Below, piece by piece: positions 13,101 to 25,100 of a stretch of DNA of 64,000 nt. The DNA is from Capra hircus. Taxonomy: Eukaryota > Chordata > Mammalia > Artiodactyla > Bovidae. Each line of letters begins with the position of its first letter. The first letter of the stretch is position 1. The stretch is from contig NC_030819.1 of the NCBI RefSeq assembly GCF_001704415.2, positions 33,660,575-33,724,574 of the forward strand, in the 5' to 3' direction. A program made the translations under genes and the position numbers. The notes beneath the pieces are model-generated. The model saw nothing but the letters and a program-made list of their open reading frames with translations, ran no database searches and was not told the origin of the DNA.

Positions 13101-16100
13101 TTTTTTCATGTTGCTCATGAAAATACATATGCATCTTTCATATTGTTAGGATAGCTTGATGATTATTATACGTCAGACTTCCCTTTGCAGATGGATTTGA
13201 TTTACAAATTGTTCAGTTTTTAAAAAATCCTTCCCTTATATCAATCTTTCTGTTCAATTTAAGGTTAGACTACATGTTCTCAATTATTCACTTAAATGTT
13301 CTGTGCTAAGAGCGTATAATATAGGGGTGATCGGTAAAAACGTTGTTGTTGTTATGGAATTTAGCTTTAGACTGTTGGACACATGTAAGCAAGAATTCTG
13401 AGAATTAATAACAAACTTCACAGAAGATGTGACATTTGAAATTTAAGGGCGAGTAAGAAAGAGTTAACTAAGTTTCTAGGCAGGTAGGAGAGCATGTGGT
13501 AAGTTTTTTTTTAGTCTATTTATTTATTTATTTTTTGGAGGCTGATTACTTTACAGTATTATATTGGTTTTGCCATACATTGACATGAATCCACCACAGG
13601 TATACATGTGTTCCCCATCCTGAACCCCCCTCCCACCTCTCTCCCCATTCCATCCCTCTGGGTCATCCCAGTGCACCAGTTCTGAGCATCCTGTATCATG
13701 CGTCGAACCTGGACCAGCGATCCATTTCATATATGATAATATACATGTTTCAATGCCATTCTCCCAAATCATCCCACCCTCGCCCTCTCCCACAGAGTCC
13801 AAAAGACTGTTCTATACATCTGTGTCTCTTTTGCTGTCTCGCATACAGGGTTATTGTTACTGTTTTTCTAAATTCCATATATATGTGTTAGTATACTGTA
13901 TTGGTGTTTTTCTTTCTGGCTTACTTCACTCTGTATAATAGGCTCCAGTTTCATCCACCTCATTAGAACTGGTTCAGATGTATTCTTTTTAATGGCTGAG
14001 TGATATCCATTGCATGTATGTACCACAGCTTGCTTATCCATTTGTGATAGTGGACATCTGGGTTGCTTCCATGTCCTGGCTATTATAAACAGTGCTGTGA
14101 TGAACATTGGGGTACATGTGTCTCTTTCAGTTCTGGTTTCCTCGGTGTATATGCCCAGCAGTAGGATTGCTGGGTCATATGGCAGTTCTGTTTCCAGTTG
14201 TTTTTTTTTTTTCCAGTTTTTTAAGGAATCTCCACACTGGGAAGGTTTTGAGGTAGGAAGGGGAATGACTGGAGAAAGACTGTGAGCAGAGTGGAGAGTG
14301 AGAGAATAGGGAGGCAGGGAGCAGGCTGTGTGGAGCTTGATAGGCTATGTCCAGGGAGGACAGCTCTGTTTCTAGGAGGAATTGAACATCACTGTCTACT
14401 TAGGTTTAGAAGATTCTTTATAGTCTTACGCTATTTGCTTCAGTTTGATCTAACTTTTTTCGTTGCCAGGGACATTCTTTGTCTTCGTCAATGCCTGGAA
14501 TAGTTCCTGATGTACAGGGAGAATGCAGGAAATATTGGCTGAATAATTATAAGATGAATGGTCAGGATAATGATGGAGGGATAGACAAAGGGAAAAGGTA
14601 GATGAAAGGATAGAGGAAAAGAAGGACAGTTGGAGAGAGAGACAGAGTGAAGTGTAGATGGAATAAGGGAAAAGACTGAAGGATATAGAGAGAAGCGAAG
14701 TAAGGAGTGAGAAAGGAAAGAAGGAAGGGAGTAATTAACAAAAGAGTGAATAGATTTGAAAGAAAAAACAGATTTTTAGGTTTAAAATTTCTCTTTGACT
14801 ATCAGGGTGCTAATTTATGAATACTTATAGTAGTCCAATTAAGAGAGGGTGATAGATAGCATGGGTTGGGGAGATGCTGATGACATGCAAAAAGTGGAGG
14901 AATTAATTAGGAAGTAAAATTGACAGGACTTAATTAGTTAGGGATTAGATACGGAAGACGGGGACTACTAGAGGAAGCCTCAGTTTCTGTGAGCTAAGAA
15001 ATAAAATGCAGATGGCCTTTCAGTTTGCAGAGAATTCCAGTACATCATTTCTCTCTCTTGCTTTCTTCCTTCCTTCCCCTTTCCCCCTCTCCTTCCATCA
15101 TTCTCAAATTTTCTCTCTATGACTCTGTATTTTTTTCTTCCTCTTCTTTCTCTCTGTGTCTCTGAGTATGCACTGCTGTTGTGTTAGCAATTAAACCAGT
15201 TTTATATGAAAGCAAATTTTTGCATGTGTTCTATGCACTCTGTTGTTTTGCAAATAAATACATAGTTTTTTGGGCACATAACATTTTAAGAAGCCTGTAT
15301 TTTCCTAATCTAAAAGGTGAAAATAAATGCAGTGAGTAGTCTGTTACTCCTTAATAGGCTAGTTCTTGAATATTATGAATGCCTGAAAGCAAGTTTCTTT
15401 TAAATGATTGTGGGTAGATTTCTATTTCTTCATTTATAAAAATATGGAGCTGGACTAAGTATTCTGTAAGATCCTTTTTATGTAAATATTCTAACTTTGG
15501 GCGAAAAAGGGTAACTAGAAAGGAACGAATGTGAAGTAGCTACCTTAGGTGTTTTTTTGAAAAATGAGGCAAGGTTTAAATAAACGAACAGACACCATAT
15601 AATGTCCTATATGTTGAATGATATAATTGAGTTCTGTTTTATCCACAGAGTCTCTCTTCCAGCTCCTTTTGGAAATCACCGTTCGAAGTACTGGAATGAA
15701 CGACAGCACAGGACAGTCTCTGACAGCACTTTCCTGCGCTTGTCTCTTTAGTTTGGTGGCTTCCTGGGGAGAGACAGGAAGGACACTGCAGGCCATCTCT
15801 GCCATCCTCACCAACAATGGCAGCCACGCTTGCCAAACTATTCAGGTATGTCATATCTCAAGCTGCTTAGAAATGGACAAGAGACCAAGTTGCCATTTCG
15901 CCTCAATTTCTGTCAGTCGGAATTCACTGCTTTTCCTCACTCAGTACAGTGGTTTGATCTGTCCCAGGTTGATATATAAATAACCTAAGATAGTTGATCT
16001 AAGCTGCATGTGTGATTAACTCTGCAACATGAAAGGTATAATAAAATGAAATTTGGCGAAAACTTAAATCTTTAGTGTAGTCTTTACGTCAGCACTGCAG

Positions 16101-19100
16101 CCTCGTCGTCCTTTGACATGGTCTTGCTCTCTGTCCTCCCCCACCTCCCATCTTGCCCTGAATCTTCAAATGCAGAATTCCTTCATAGTTTGTATATATC
16201 CCCATTGAAAGAGAAGCATATGTTGTTTTTCCAATGTTTCTAATCGGTTATGATGGTTTTTCATGGATTGATGTGTTTCTGAGCTATTTCTGCTTCACAT
16301 ACAGAAATTTTTTTTTTGAGCTTTTACTGGGCAGTTGCGGAATAAGCTCTTCATCCTTGTTAGTGATGAGAAATATAAACTTACTTATAGGTGGACTTGA
16401 CTTAATTCTTTTGAAATGTTTTCTGGAAATTGAGGAAGAAGTTACAATTTTAAGTCTCATGCGTTCTTTTCTGGCCCCTTGGATGACCTCCAGAACATGT
16501 AGAAGGGATGCCTGAACCCTGTCATTAGCAGCCAAAGATAGTGAAAGGGGATAAATGGGCTACTGTCTGTGACTTGTTCAGCAATTCTGAACTTTCCTTA
16601 TCAAATACGAGCAGTCTCCTTTCTCTAGATTTCTGTTCTTATTATTTTCCCTCTTTTTGTCCTGCCTGAAGTCCTCTTTCCCCTCTTTATTATTCTTAAC
16701 TTATTTTGAAGTCCCTTTAATTTATTGATTTCCAAACTGTTCTCTGCTGTGCTTTGAAAGTGAAAAATGAAAGTGAAAGTTGCTCAGTTGTGTCTGACTC
16801 TTTGTGACCCCATGGACTATACAGTCCATGGAATTCTCCAGGCCAGAATACTGGAGTGGGTAGCCTTTCCCTTCTCCAGGGGATCTTCCCAATCCAGAGA
16901 TCGAACCCAGGTTTCCCACACTGCAGGCAGATTCTTTACCAGCTGAGCCACCAGGGAAGCTTTGAGGATTCAGCAAAATTTCAGTTTAAATGTATACAAA
17001 TACTTTCAAAATTTTAATAGAATAACACAAACATTCAGATATCCATGCCAAATGTTAAAAATATAGTGACCATTAATACAGGTTCTTATTAGAATCCAGT
17101 GATTTTTTGTGTGTAGATTTATTTGAGAGGATATGACATGAGATCTTAAACAGTGAGTTGAAATTAGCCAGTGCAGAGGGAGGAGCTGTTGGTGTTGGTG
17201 GTGTAGAGAGAGAGAATAGTCTTGGTGTCTGTGTGCTAAAGCATGGAAAGAGCAGTAAGAGTGGGACACTGAAAGCTGGAAGAAGTTTATGTAGTTACAG
17301 TGTAGAGAGCTGTCAGATAGCAGAGACAGGACTTGAACCCATGTCTGTCTGGCTGTAGTTATGCTCAAGCATTGGGCTGCACAAAACTACTCAGTCCCCT
17401 GAACCAACAGTCGAGGCTCTCTAAGGACCTTCCCCATCACTGTATACCCAGCTCTAAGTCAAAGGCCATATTAAAACCTGTTATCTTAACATGACCTATA
17501 GTGTTCTTCATGATTTGGCCCCATTTCACCTACCTATTCGTTTCACAAAACTCTCTTGGCTGGGCAATGATTTGGAGCAGGTAAGAAAAGCCTTCTCCAA
17601 AAATGTAACTGTTGCATCTCAAATTATCTGGGATCCAAATGCATATTACTTATCTTGTTCCAAAAAGCTTAAGCTGAGACTTTAAGGTATGGTTGGTCAT
17701 AATGTGAGGTCTCTTATTGGAAGAGACTAAATATGAACTGTAAAGATGAACTCCAGACTTCACAGACCTCCCACTGACACACCACCACTGAATCTGGACT
17801 CACAAACAAAAAGGAAATAGAAAAAAGGCACCAGCATTGAGAGTTAATAGAAAGAAGCAAAGCAGAATCAGTCTTGCCAAGTCTCTCTCTATATATATAT
17901 AAAATTTGATATTAAGTATGTATATATTTAATATGGTTAATAAAGTGTCAAAAGTATTATTAAGGAATAGGGATATACAAGATAATCAGATCAGAAAACA
18001 AACCAAATAGAACTACTGGAAATGAAAAACCAAATGGTTACAATTAGAAACTTAAAGGATGAGTTAACCAGTGGATAATGTAGTTGAAGATAGAAGCAGT
18101 GAACTGAAAGATAGAGGAAGAGCTTATTCAGAATGCAGCACAGAGAGATAAAACATGAAAAATAAGAAACATAGATAGAGAATGAGGAAGTTTGAAGTAT
18201 CAGTACAATCTGAACTCCATAAGGCCAGTAATAGATTTGTGAAGAGACAGTATTTGAAATAATGGCTAAGATTTTCCAGAATTGGTGAAAGACTTGGAAT
18301 CCTCAGAGTAACAATGTCTAGTTTATCGGAATAAAATTTCTAGGTCCTGCCACACTGTTGTTGAGAGATCAATAGGAGAGAAAAAGGGGTACATCTGAGA
18401 TTTCTAATTGTAGTTCTGGGTTTTCTTAAAACTAACACTCAGAAAGCAGGAGACAAATAGGGCCATGTTGGAGACACCTAGTTTCTGCTCTGCTCTCCAC
18501 CCTTGCAATCTCCACAAAGATTACAATAAAGGATTCTTTTTAAAGTATAAACTTCTAAGAATGGGACACATTTTTAGAATGTAAATACTGGGAGAGCTTA
18601 AACCTAAACTTCTGAAGAAGCTAATACCCACAGAACGTAAGTTGATGTTCACCTAAAAATACAGATAGAATTTAGAATTGGAAGTAATAGGTGCCTGGAA
18701 AATGGTGGTGAGGGGAAAAGCTAAAAATAGACTGGGAGTCTGTGTAATGAAAGCTCCAGAACCCCAGAGCCCTTCCTCTACACTTCCCAGCCAGTCACCT
18801 GTCCTCTTCTCCTACCCCTAAGAGTTAGGTTTTCTGTGTAAAGAAATTGAGCCAGAGAGGCCAGGGGAAACCAGGCACAGTTGAGACTGCAATTGAGGAG
18901 CCAGGCTGAAGACGGAGATAAAGTGAAAGTCTCCGTATTGATGATGGCCTTCCTCCATCCTCAGAGTTCCCAGTATACTGAGAGTGAGGCTTATAGCTTC
19001 GAGGAAAAAGACTGGAAGAGTCTTCTTTGGAGAAAAAAGTGAGGAAAGACTTACAGATACAGACATTTGGCAGGGAATGAGAGACCCTCCAGTGAAACTG

Positions 19101-22100
19101 CTGAACTTGGCGGGATCAGTTTGAGGTGAGCTCGCTGTCTGTCAGACCCTATTGGTTCACAGCAGCTTCCTGAGGTGAGCTCGCCGTCTGTCAGACCCTG
19201 TCCATTCACAGCAGCTTCCTGTCAGTTTTTTTAATCGCTTACTCTTTACAAATAAGTGTATAGCCAAGTATTTGAAGAAGGAAACAGCAACCCACTCCAG
19301 TTTTCTTGCCTAGCAACCCACTCCAGTTTTCTTGCCTAGAGAACCCCATGGAAAGATGAGCCTGGCAAGCTACAGTCCATGGGGTTGCAAGAGTCAGACA
19401 CAACTTAGAGACGAACGAGAAAGAGAGAACCAAGTATTACTGGGTTGACGTGAAAGACAGAGTCCCCCAAATCAGTAAAAATAGTAATAATAATAATAAC
19501 AATTTTGCTGAAAAGAGTACAGGGAACAGAAAAACTCTAAGTAAGAGTAATTTGTATTTTAAAGAGGGATGAAAAGATGATTATTTACATTAAACAGCAG
19601 TGTTTTTTTAAAATTCAGAACAGAAATTTTGCAAGTTAAAAATATAAGATCACAATAAAATCAGTAGAAGCGTTAGAAGTTCAGATTAAAGAGGTCCCCT
19701 GACAATAGGAAACAGAGCAAAAGAAAGAAAATAGATTATATGAAGTAAAATTAGAGAATCTTTCTAGAAAATCCAGTTTTTAATAGGTATTCAAGCAGAG
19801 AGGATGGGCTTCCGGGTGGCTCAGTGGTAAAAAATCTGCCTGCCAATGCAGGAGATGTGGGTTTGATCCCTGGGTGAGGAAGATCCCCTGGAGAAGGAAA
19901 TGACAACTCATTATAGTATTCTTGCCTGGGAAATCCCATGGACAGAGGAGCCTGGTGGGCTGCAGTCTATGGGGTCACAAAGGGTTGGACACATCTGAGT
20001 GACTAAACAACAACAAGCAAAGAGAAAGAAATCACCTAAGCTTCATAAGGAGACTTCCCATCCCCCAAAGATACACATTTCGTATCGACAGAACCCACAC
20101 TGAGTGTCCAACACAGTGAATGACAGAAAGACTCACATCAAGTATAACTTTGCAAAATCATAACACCATAAAGAAAGAATAGCAGTCCCAGAGTGCAAAA
20201 CCAGGTTATGTACCAGAGATTGAGCAGAATGTTGTTGGACTTCTCAAAAGCAGCATTGGCATAAAAAATAACAAACAGTGCCTTCAGAGTTCTGAGGGAA
20301 AATGATGTTCACTGTGTTTAGCTCAGCTCTCAGTCATCTGTGAGGGAAGATAAAGATGATTTTGAACATGCAAAACGTGGAACAGTTTCAACCTCTGTGC
20401 CTGCCCTTGTCCTTAGGGAGCAGGGCTTCTTGAAGGATATTGCCAACGGGAAACATTAGAGATAATGTTTGAGAGGAACGTGAGGAACCCATAGGGGTAG
20501 GTATAGAAGAAACTTAGCAAATATGCAAAAATAGGGCAATTGTTGACTCAGTGAAGAAAAAGAAAAATTATGTAAGAAAAATACAGTATTTGATACAATT
20601 TTTGTTCAGTTCTGCACCATGATCACACAGGCACAATAAAATGACTTCTGAATAATGCTTTAACTAAAGATGATTATATAGCTCAATTTGGAGGATTTGA
20701 GAAAAAAGGAAGAGCATCATCTTTGATAGTAGGTTCATTAGAAAGTATCTGAAACAACAAAAATTGAAAATGAAGCTGTGGCATATAAGAATGTGGGTAT
20801 CAATTCTAGATAAGACAGTTTTAAGTTTAATGTAGTTACTTCTAGGGGGAGAATTTGTAGTATTCAACCATATACATAAATAAAAGTTTCATAAAAGTAA
20901 AAGTTCTGTGTTTTGATTGGGTCAGAGGCCTCAGATCTCAAAGGGGAAGAGGAAATATCAGTGAACAGTGTGTTAGTTATCCCTCTGAATCTCTGCCCTC
21001 TAGAACAGTGCTCTCCAATAGAAGTATACTGTAATCCACCTATGTCATTTAAATGTTTCTATTAGTCATGTTAAGAAGATAGAAACAGATGAAATTAATT
21101 TTAATAATGGATTTTCTCAACATATCCAAAAATAATTTCAACATGTAATCAATATGAAATTAATAAAATCTATATTCTCTTTTTTTTTTTTTAACTAAGC
21201 CTTCAAAAGCCAGTGTGTATTTTATATTTAAATCACATCTCAAGTCGCACTAACCCTATTTCAAGAGCTCAGTACTCACATGTGGCTGGTGGCTGCCATA
21301 TCTGATGGTGGAGCTGGAAAACTGGAGCTGACACAGTGCCCTTGGGTCTGGCCCTGCAGTCAGATACGTGGCAGGTGGCAGCCATCTTTGGGTAGTGAAA
21401 GAGAGGCAGAAAGTGAGAAGCAGGGGGATTTCTCTGGGGCCCGACTATTGGTCCCATGCTGGTGCCTTTTGAGGACTCATTTACCACAAATACCAGATAT
21501 GTGATAAGTATTGGTTAAATGAATGCTGGATAAATACATAGTTCATAAAATTAAGTTTTCGCAACACAGAAAAATGTTGATGTTAATGGGTGCTAGGCAT
21601 AATAAAGAAACAATGTAGAAGAGAATATTGGAAATTTTGTTTCATCTGTAGAAGAGCAGTATTTCTCTTATGCTTAATTTTGTACTTCAATGTCATGCAA
21701 TACATTAATGGATATACATATCATACAAAGATACCATTTTGATTTGTGTGTACTCTAATACAAAAAAATATGTTTCAGTATTCATACTTTTTACTAATCT
21801 AGTATGTTAACCTGTGTTTTGGAGAAAAATGCATATTTCAGTGTTTTTGGTCACAAAGCAAATTAATGTTCTTTGTGTTTACAGTTTTGTTTTGTCCTGC
21901 TTGAGATTTGTTTCTTAGAGATTTTCAGTTGCTACTTCTTGCTGACGTGCCAAATATGATCCTTCTGAATAATGTTTTTTCTTATAAATGATATATTAAT
22001 AAAGTATCTTTGTGTTTGAGATGTTTGAAAATGACTGTGTTTTTCTTCTGACTAGGTGCCAATGATACTGAATTCACTACAGAGAAGTGTACAGGCAGTG

Positions 22101-25100
22101 TTGGTGGGAAAAATTCAAATTCAGGACTGGTTTAGCAATGGCATTAAGAAAGCAGCTTTAATGCACAAGTGGCCATTAAAAGAAATATCTGTTGATGAAG
22201 ATGATCAATGTCTACTTCAGAATGATGGATTTTTTCTGTATCTGTTATGTAAAGATGGATTGTACAAAATCGGCTCTGGATATAGTGGAACGGTTAGGGT
22301 AAGTGATTTTTTTTTTCTTTTTTTGGGTAAGTGATTCTTAATCAGAGTGGAAGTTATATCTTATATTGAATTATCTTCTGTTTGTTTCTTGCTTTTAGAG
22401 TGCCATCTAAGTTTGATGTTATTTCTTTGAAAATAAAAATGGAACATACGTGTTAAATGTCATTCATCCATGTATGTTAGTTTTCACAGATTATTAATTA
22501 TAAAACTGTTGCTAGAACTAACTTTTGTTGTTTTGCAGGGCCATATATATAATTCTACATCTCGCATCAGAAACAGAAAAGAAAAAAAATCTTGGTTAGG
22601 GTATGCTCAGGTAGGAGAATATCTCACAGTAAATCAAACTTTTCTTCCTATCTTTTAAAATATGTGGTTCATACTTGTGTCATCAGTAAATAATATCACT
22701 TCTATTTAAACAGATATAGCATGTTTTTAGTAATACCAGTGATATGGTGTAGTATAAGGAATGTTGGCTTAGAACATTGACATTTTCATAAGAGGTTTAC
22801 TTTTAGGTCTGGCCTTGCTTCTTACCAGCTGTGAGACTGTGGACAATTCAGCTAGTTTATTTGACCCTGTGTGATTTAGCTTAAAATGGGAATAAATATG
22901 TCTCCTGTTGGAGTCCTTGTTTAAGTGAGCCTCTAGTTAAGCATCAAAGCCTACATTTATTATTTGCAAATCTGAATTGGGAATGTAACTGTGACCCAAA
23001 GCCAAATTAAAGCTTTTTATCATGAACTTTCTATTCTAAGTCTAGATCAGTGCCTTCCAGGAAGTGGTGTGTGGTCTGCCCAGTAGGCAGCTTCCTGCAT
23101 GGAAGTACATGCAGAGAATAACCAGTGACAGAAAAGATCTGGGCCTGTGTTGCTCTATTAATGCTGTGTTCTCATCACCTGACTGACATGACCAATTGGG
23201 TGTCAGCAATTGGATGCATGAGGCAAACGAACAATGAGGAAAATGAACGAAGGTCAAGGGCCAGAAATATTTATTTTATACTATCCTTTCCTGAGAAGTG
23301 AAGCCAAGTTTCCTTGTGGAAGATTATAGAATACAGATGTCCCTGCATTCCTATCTTGCCTAGCTCTCAGACTGTTGTCAGCATCAGTTGAAAAAAGATA
23401 TTTGAAAGCATTTTGAAAATTATAAAAATTATTGTTGTATGAAAAATAATCTTACTACCAACTTTTGGGGGAGATTTTGAAATTAAAATTTAAATATCAA
23501 ATTACTCACTCAGTGATTATCTCTCAAAACATAACCTAGTTTAAAATTTCAAATTTTTATTTGCCACTGCTGTATTTTATCCAACAAATAATGTCCTGGG
23601 AAATACACTTACTGAAGTACGTTCAATGACATATCACTCTATCTAAAACCACTGCTTTATTGATTTTTAAATATTAACCTAGGTATTTGTGAAAATAACA
23701 GCAGTCATTTCTATTATTTACTTGGCAAGTGATATAATAATTTTGACCAAAATATTTTTACTGTCCTGTGTGGTGTATCTAATATTTATATTGTAGAATT
23801 AATAGGTTAAATTGCTATTTAGTGGTGTATACTTCCTCCTATTAAAGTATATTCAGGTTCTTATATTTTATATCTATAATCTGTTTTAGACATCAATATT
23901 GATGTATTATTGTACATCAAAACACTAATACAGACCTGTATGACTACTTCTTCTAGTACGTGGGTAATGAAAAAATATTTTAGTATATAAGAACACCACA
24001 TTTTTTTGTTGTTGTCAGGGTTATTTATTGTATAGAGATGTGAATAACCACAGCATGACAGCCATAAGAATAAGCCCTGAAACACTGGAACAGGATGGCA
24101 CTGTGCTGTTACCAGGTATGTTACTCAACTAGTCATCTGTTGTCTTCACAGGTGATTTTAAGATATGTGCATGTCAGGCCGCTGAGACATATAAAGAATG
24201 GTTAGCAAGGAACAGTGCTTGCTTACAAACAGATTGAAGCAATCTTGACATGCAGAACATTTTATAGTCTATAGAAAATTAATGCATGTGAGAAAAACAG
24301 ATACTGTAAATATAGTCTGAAGTGTTTTAATACTTATTTTCAAATTCTTGCCCAAATTCTGTAGCTTGTTTCCCCCCACCCTCACCCCACCATGCCTTTT
24401 CAGCTCCTGAATCAGTGGGGGGCTGTTGGCTTTGTTGTTCTTAATAAACCCACGACCCTGGCTCTTGAATAACCTTGGTGTAAAGAACCTTCTCTTTTAG
24501 TTTAACAGCAGTGTGCTTTGTGTTTTCTAACTTATTTTTAAAGGGTTTTCAGAGACAGAGGTTTTTAGGGTGGGTCAGAAATTTAAAAAATCCTTTCGTT
24601 CATACTTTTTGATAATACTCTGATAAGGCATTTTGGACACAATTCATTTTGTTGTAATTTTGAGGTTGTACATGTGTATTTATCCTTCAGATCACCATGC
24701 TGTCTTAAATTCTTGGGCAAATGCATAATATATTCTCCACTGTAAGGTATTTGAATTTGCTTATACCTTAATACCTTCTCTGTACTAAAATCTTCAGTGT
24801 TTAATACATCTACCAACAATTTCATGGTAAGCAGCAAAACTACTTCAAGGCACTTGGCCATCTGAAAATGATTGAGAACTTCTGAAGAACACAGTGTGAA
24901 GGTTAATTGCTCCCTGGCTGCTTGTTAATTTTTAAGATTTTTTATAACCTCATGAAACATTTATTTGAATATAGCTATATATATATATATACAAATTTAG
25001 TGTACCTGGTAAGCTAAATGTCACATTTCATGTGTGTTTCACAAATAAAGCTACTTTGGAAAACAGATGACTTATTAAAGCCATTTGGTAAATAACACTG

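Larger units (their letters stand above)
8148..15648 (+). other. MYCBP2: MYCBP2 intron, 7.5 kb
   Basis: Repeat-dense intron: two antisense BovB pieces (8769-9712, 9723-10164), a GC-rich repeat of uncertain family joined to a sense BovB (about 10720-12522), an antisense L1 3' end (13506-14240), a purine-rich tract (about 14570-14775) and a pyrimidine-rich tract (about 15045-15170). Stretches 8150-8768, 12523-13390 and 15175-15640 show nothing recognisable. Confidence 0.85.
17700..20900 (+). repeat. Probable ancient L1/HAL1 remnants
   Basis: Several stretches resemble the 5' region and ORF1 of old mammalian L1/HAL1 in sense orientation, for example aactactggaaatgaaaaac near 18011, a run near 18180-18310, and 20210-20470. 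All frames are broken. Younger SINEs (19274, 19806) are inserted within. Boundaries are approximate. Confidence 0.4.
15846..22055 (+). other. MYCBP2: MYCBP2 intron, 6.2 kb
   Basis: Holds SINEs at 16757-16962, 19274-19421 and 19806-20019, probable old L1 remnants (about 17700-20900), two tandem duplications near 19.1-19.3 kb and a MER5-like element (about 20998-21310). 15850-16750, 16965-17690 and 21310-22055 show nothing that I can name beyond short homopolymers. Confidence 0.8.

Noticed and set aside
13868..14107. Minus-strand open frame as a host gene
   Set aside because: It is the C-terminal end of L1 ORF2 (the HSAIKKN motif), repeated at 45176-45418.
24583..24861. 92-codon minus-strand open frame
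   Set aside because: No recognisable domain, no repeat match and AT-rich intron composition; chance frame.
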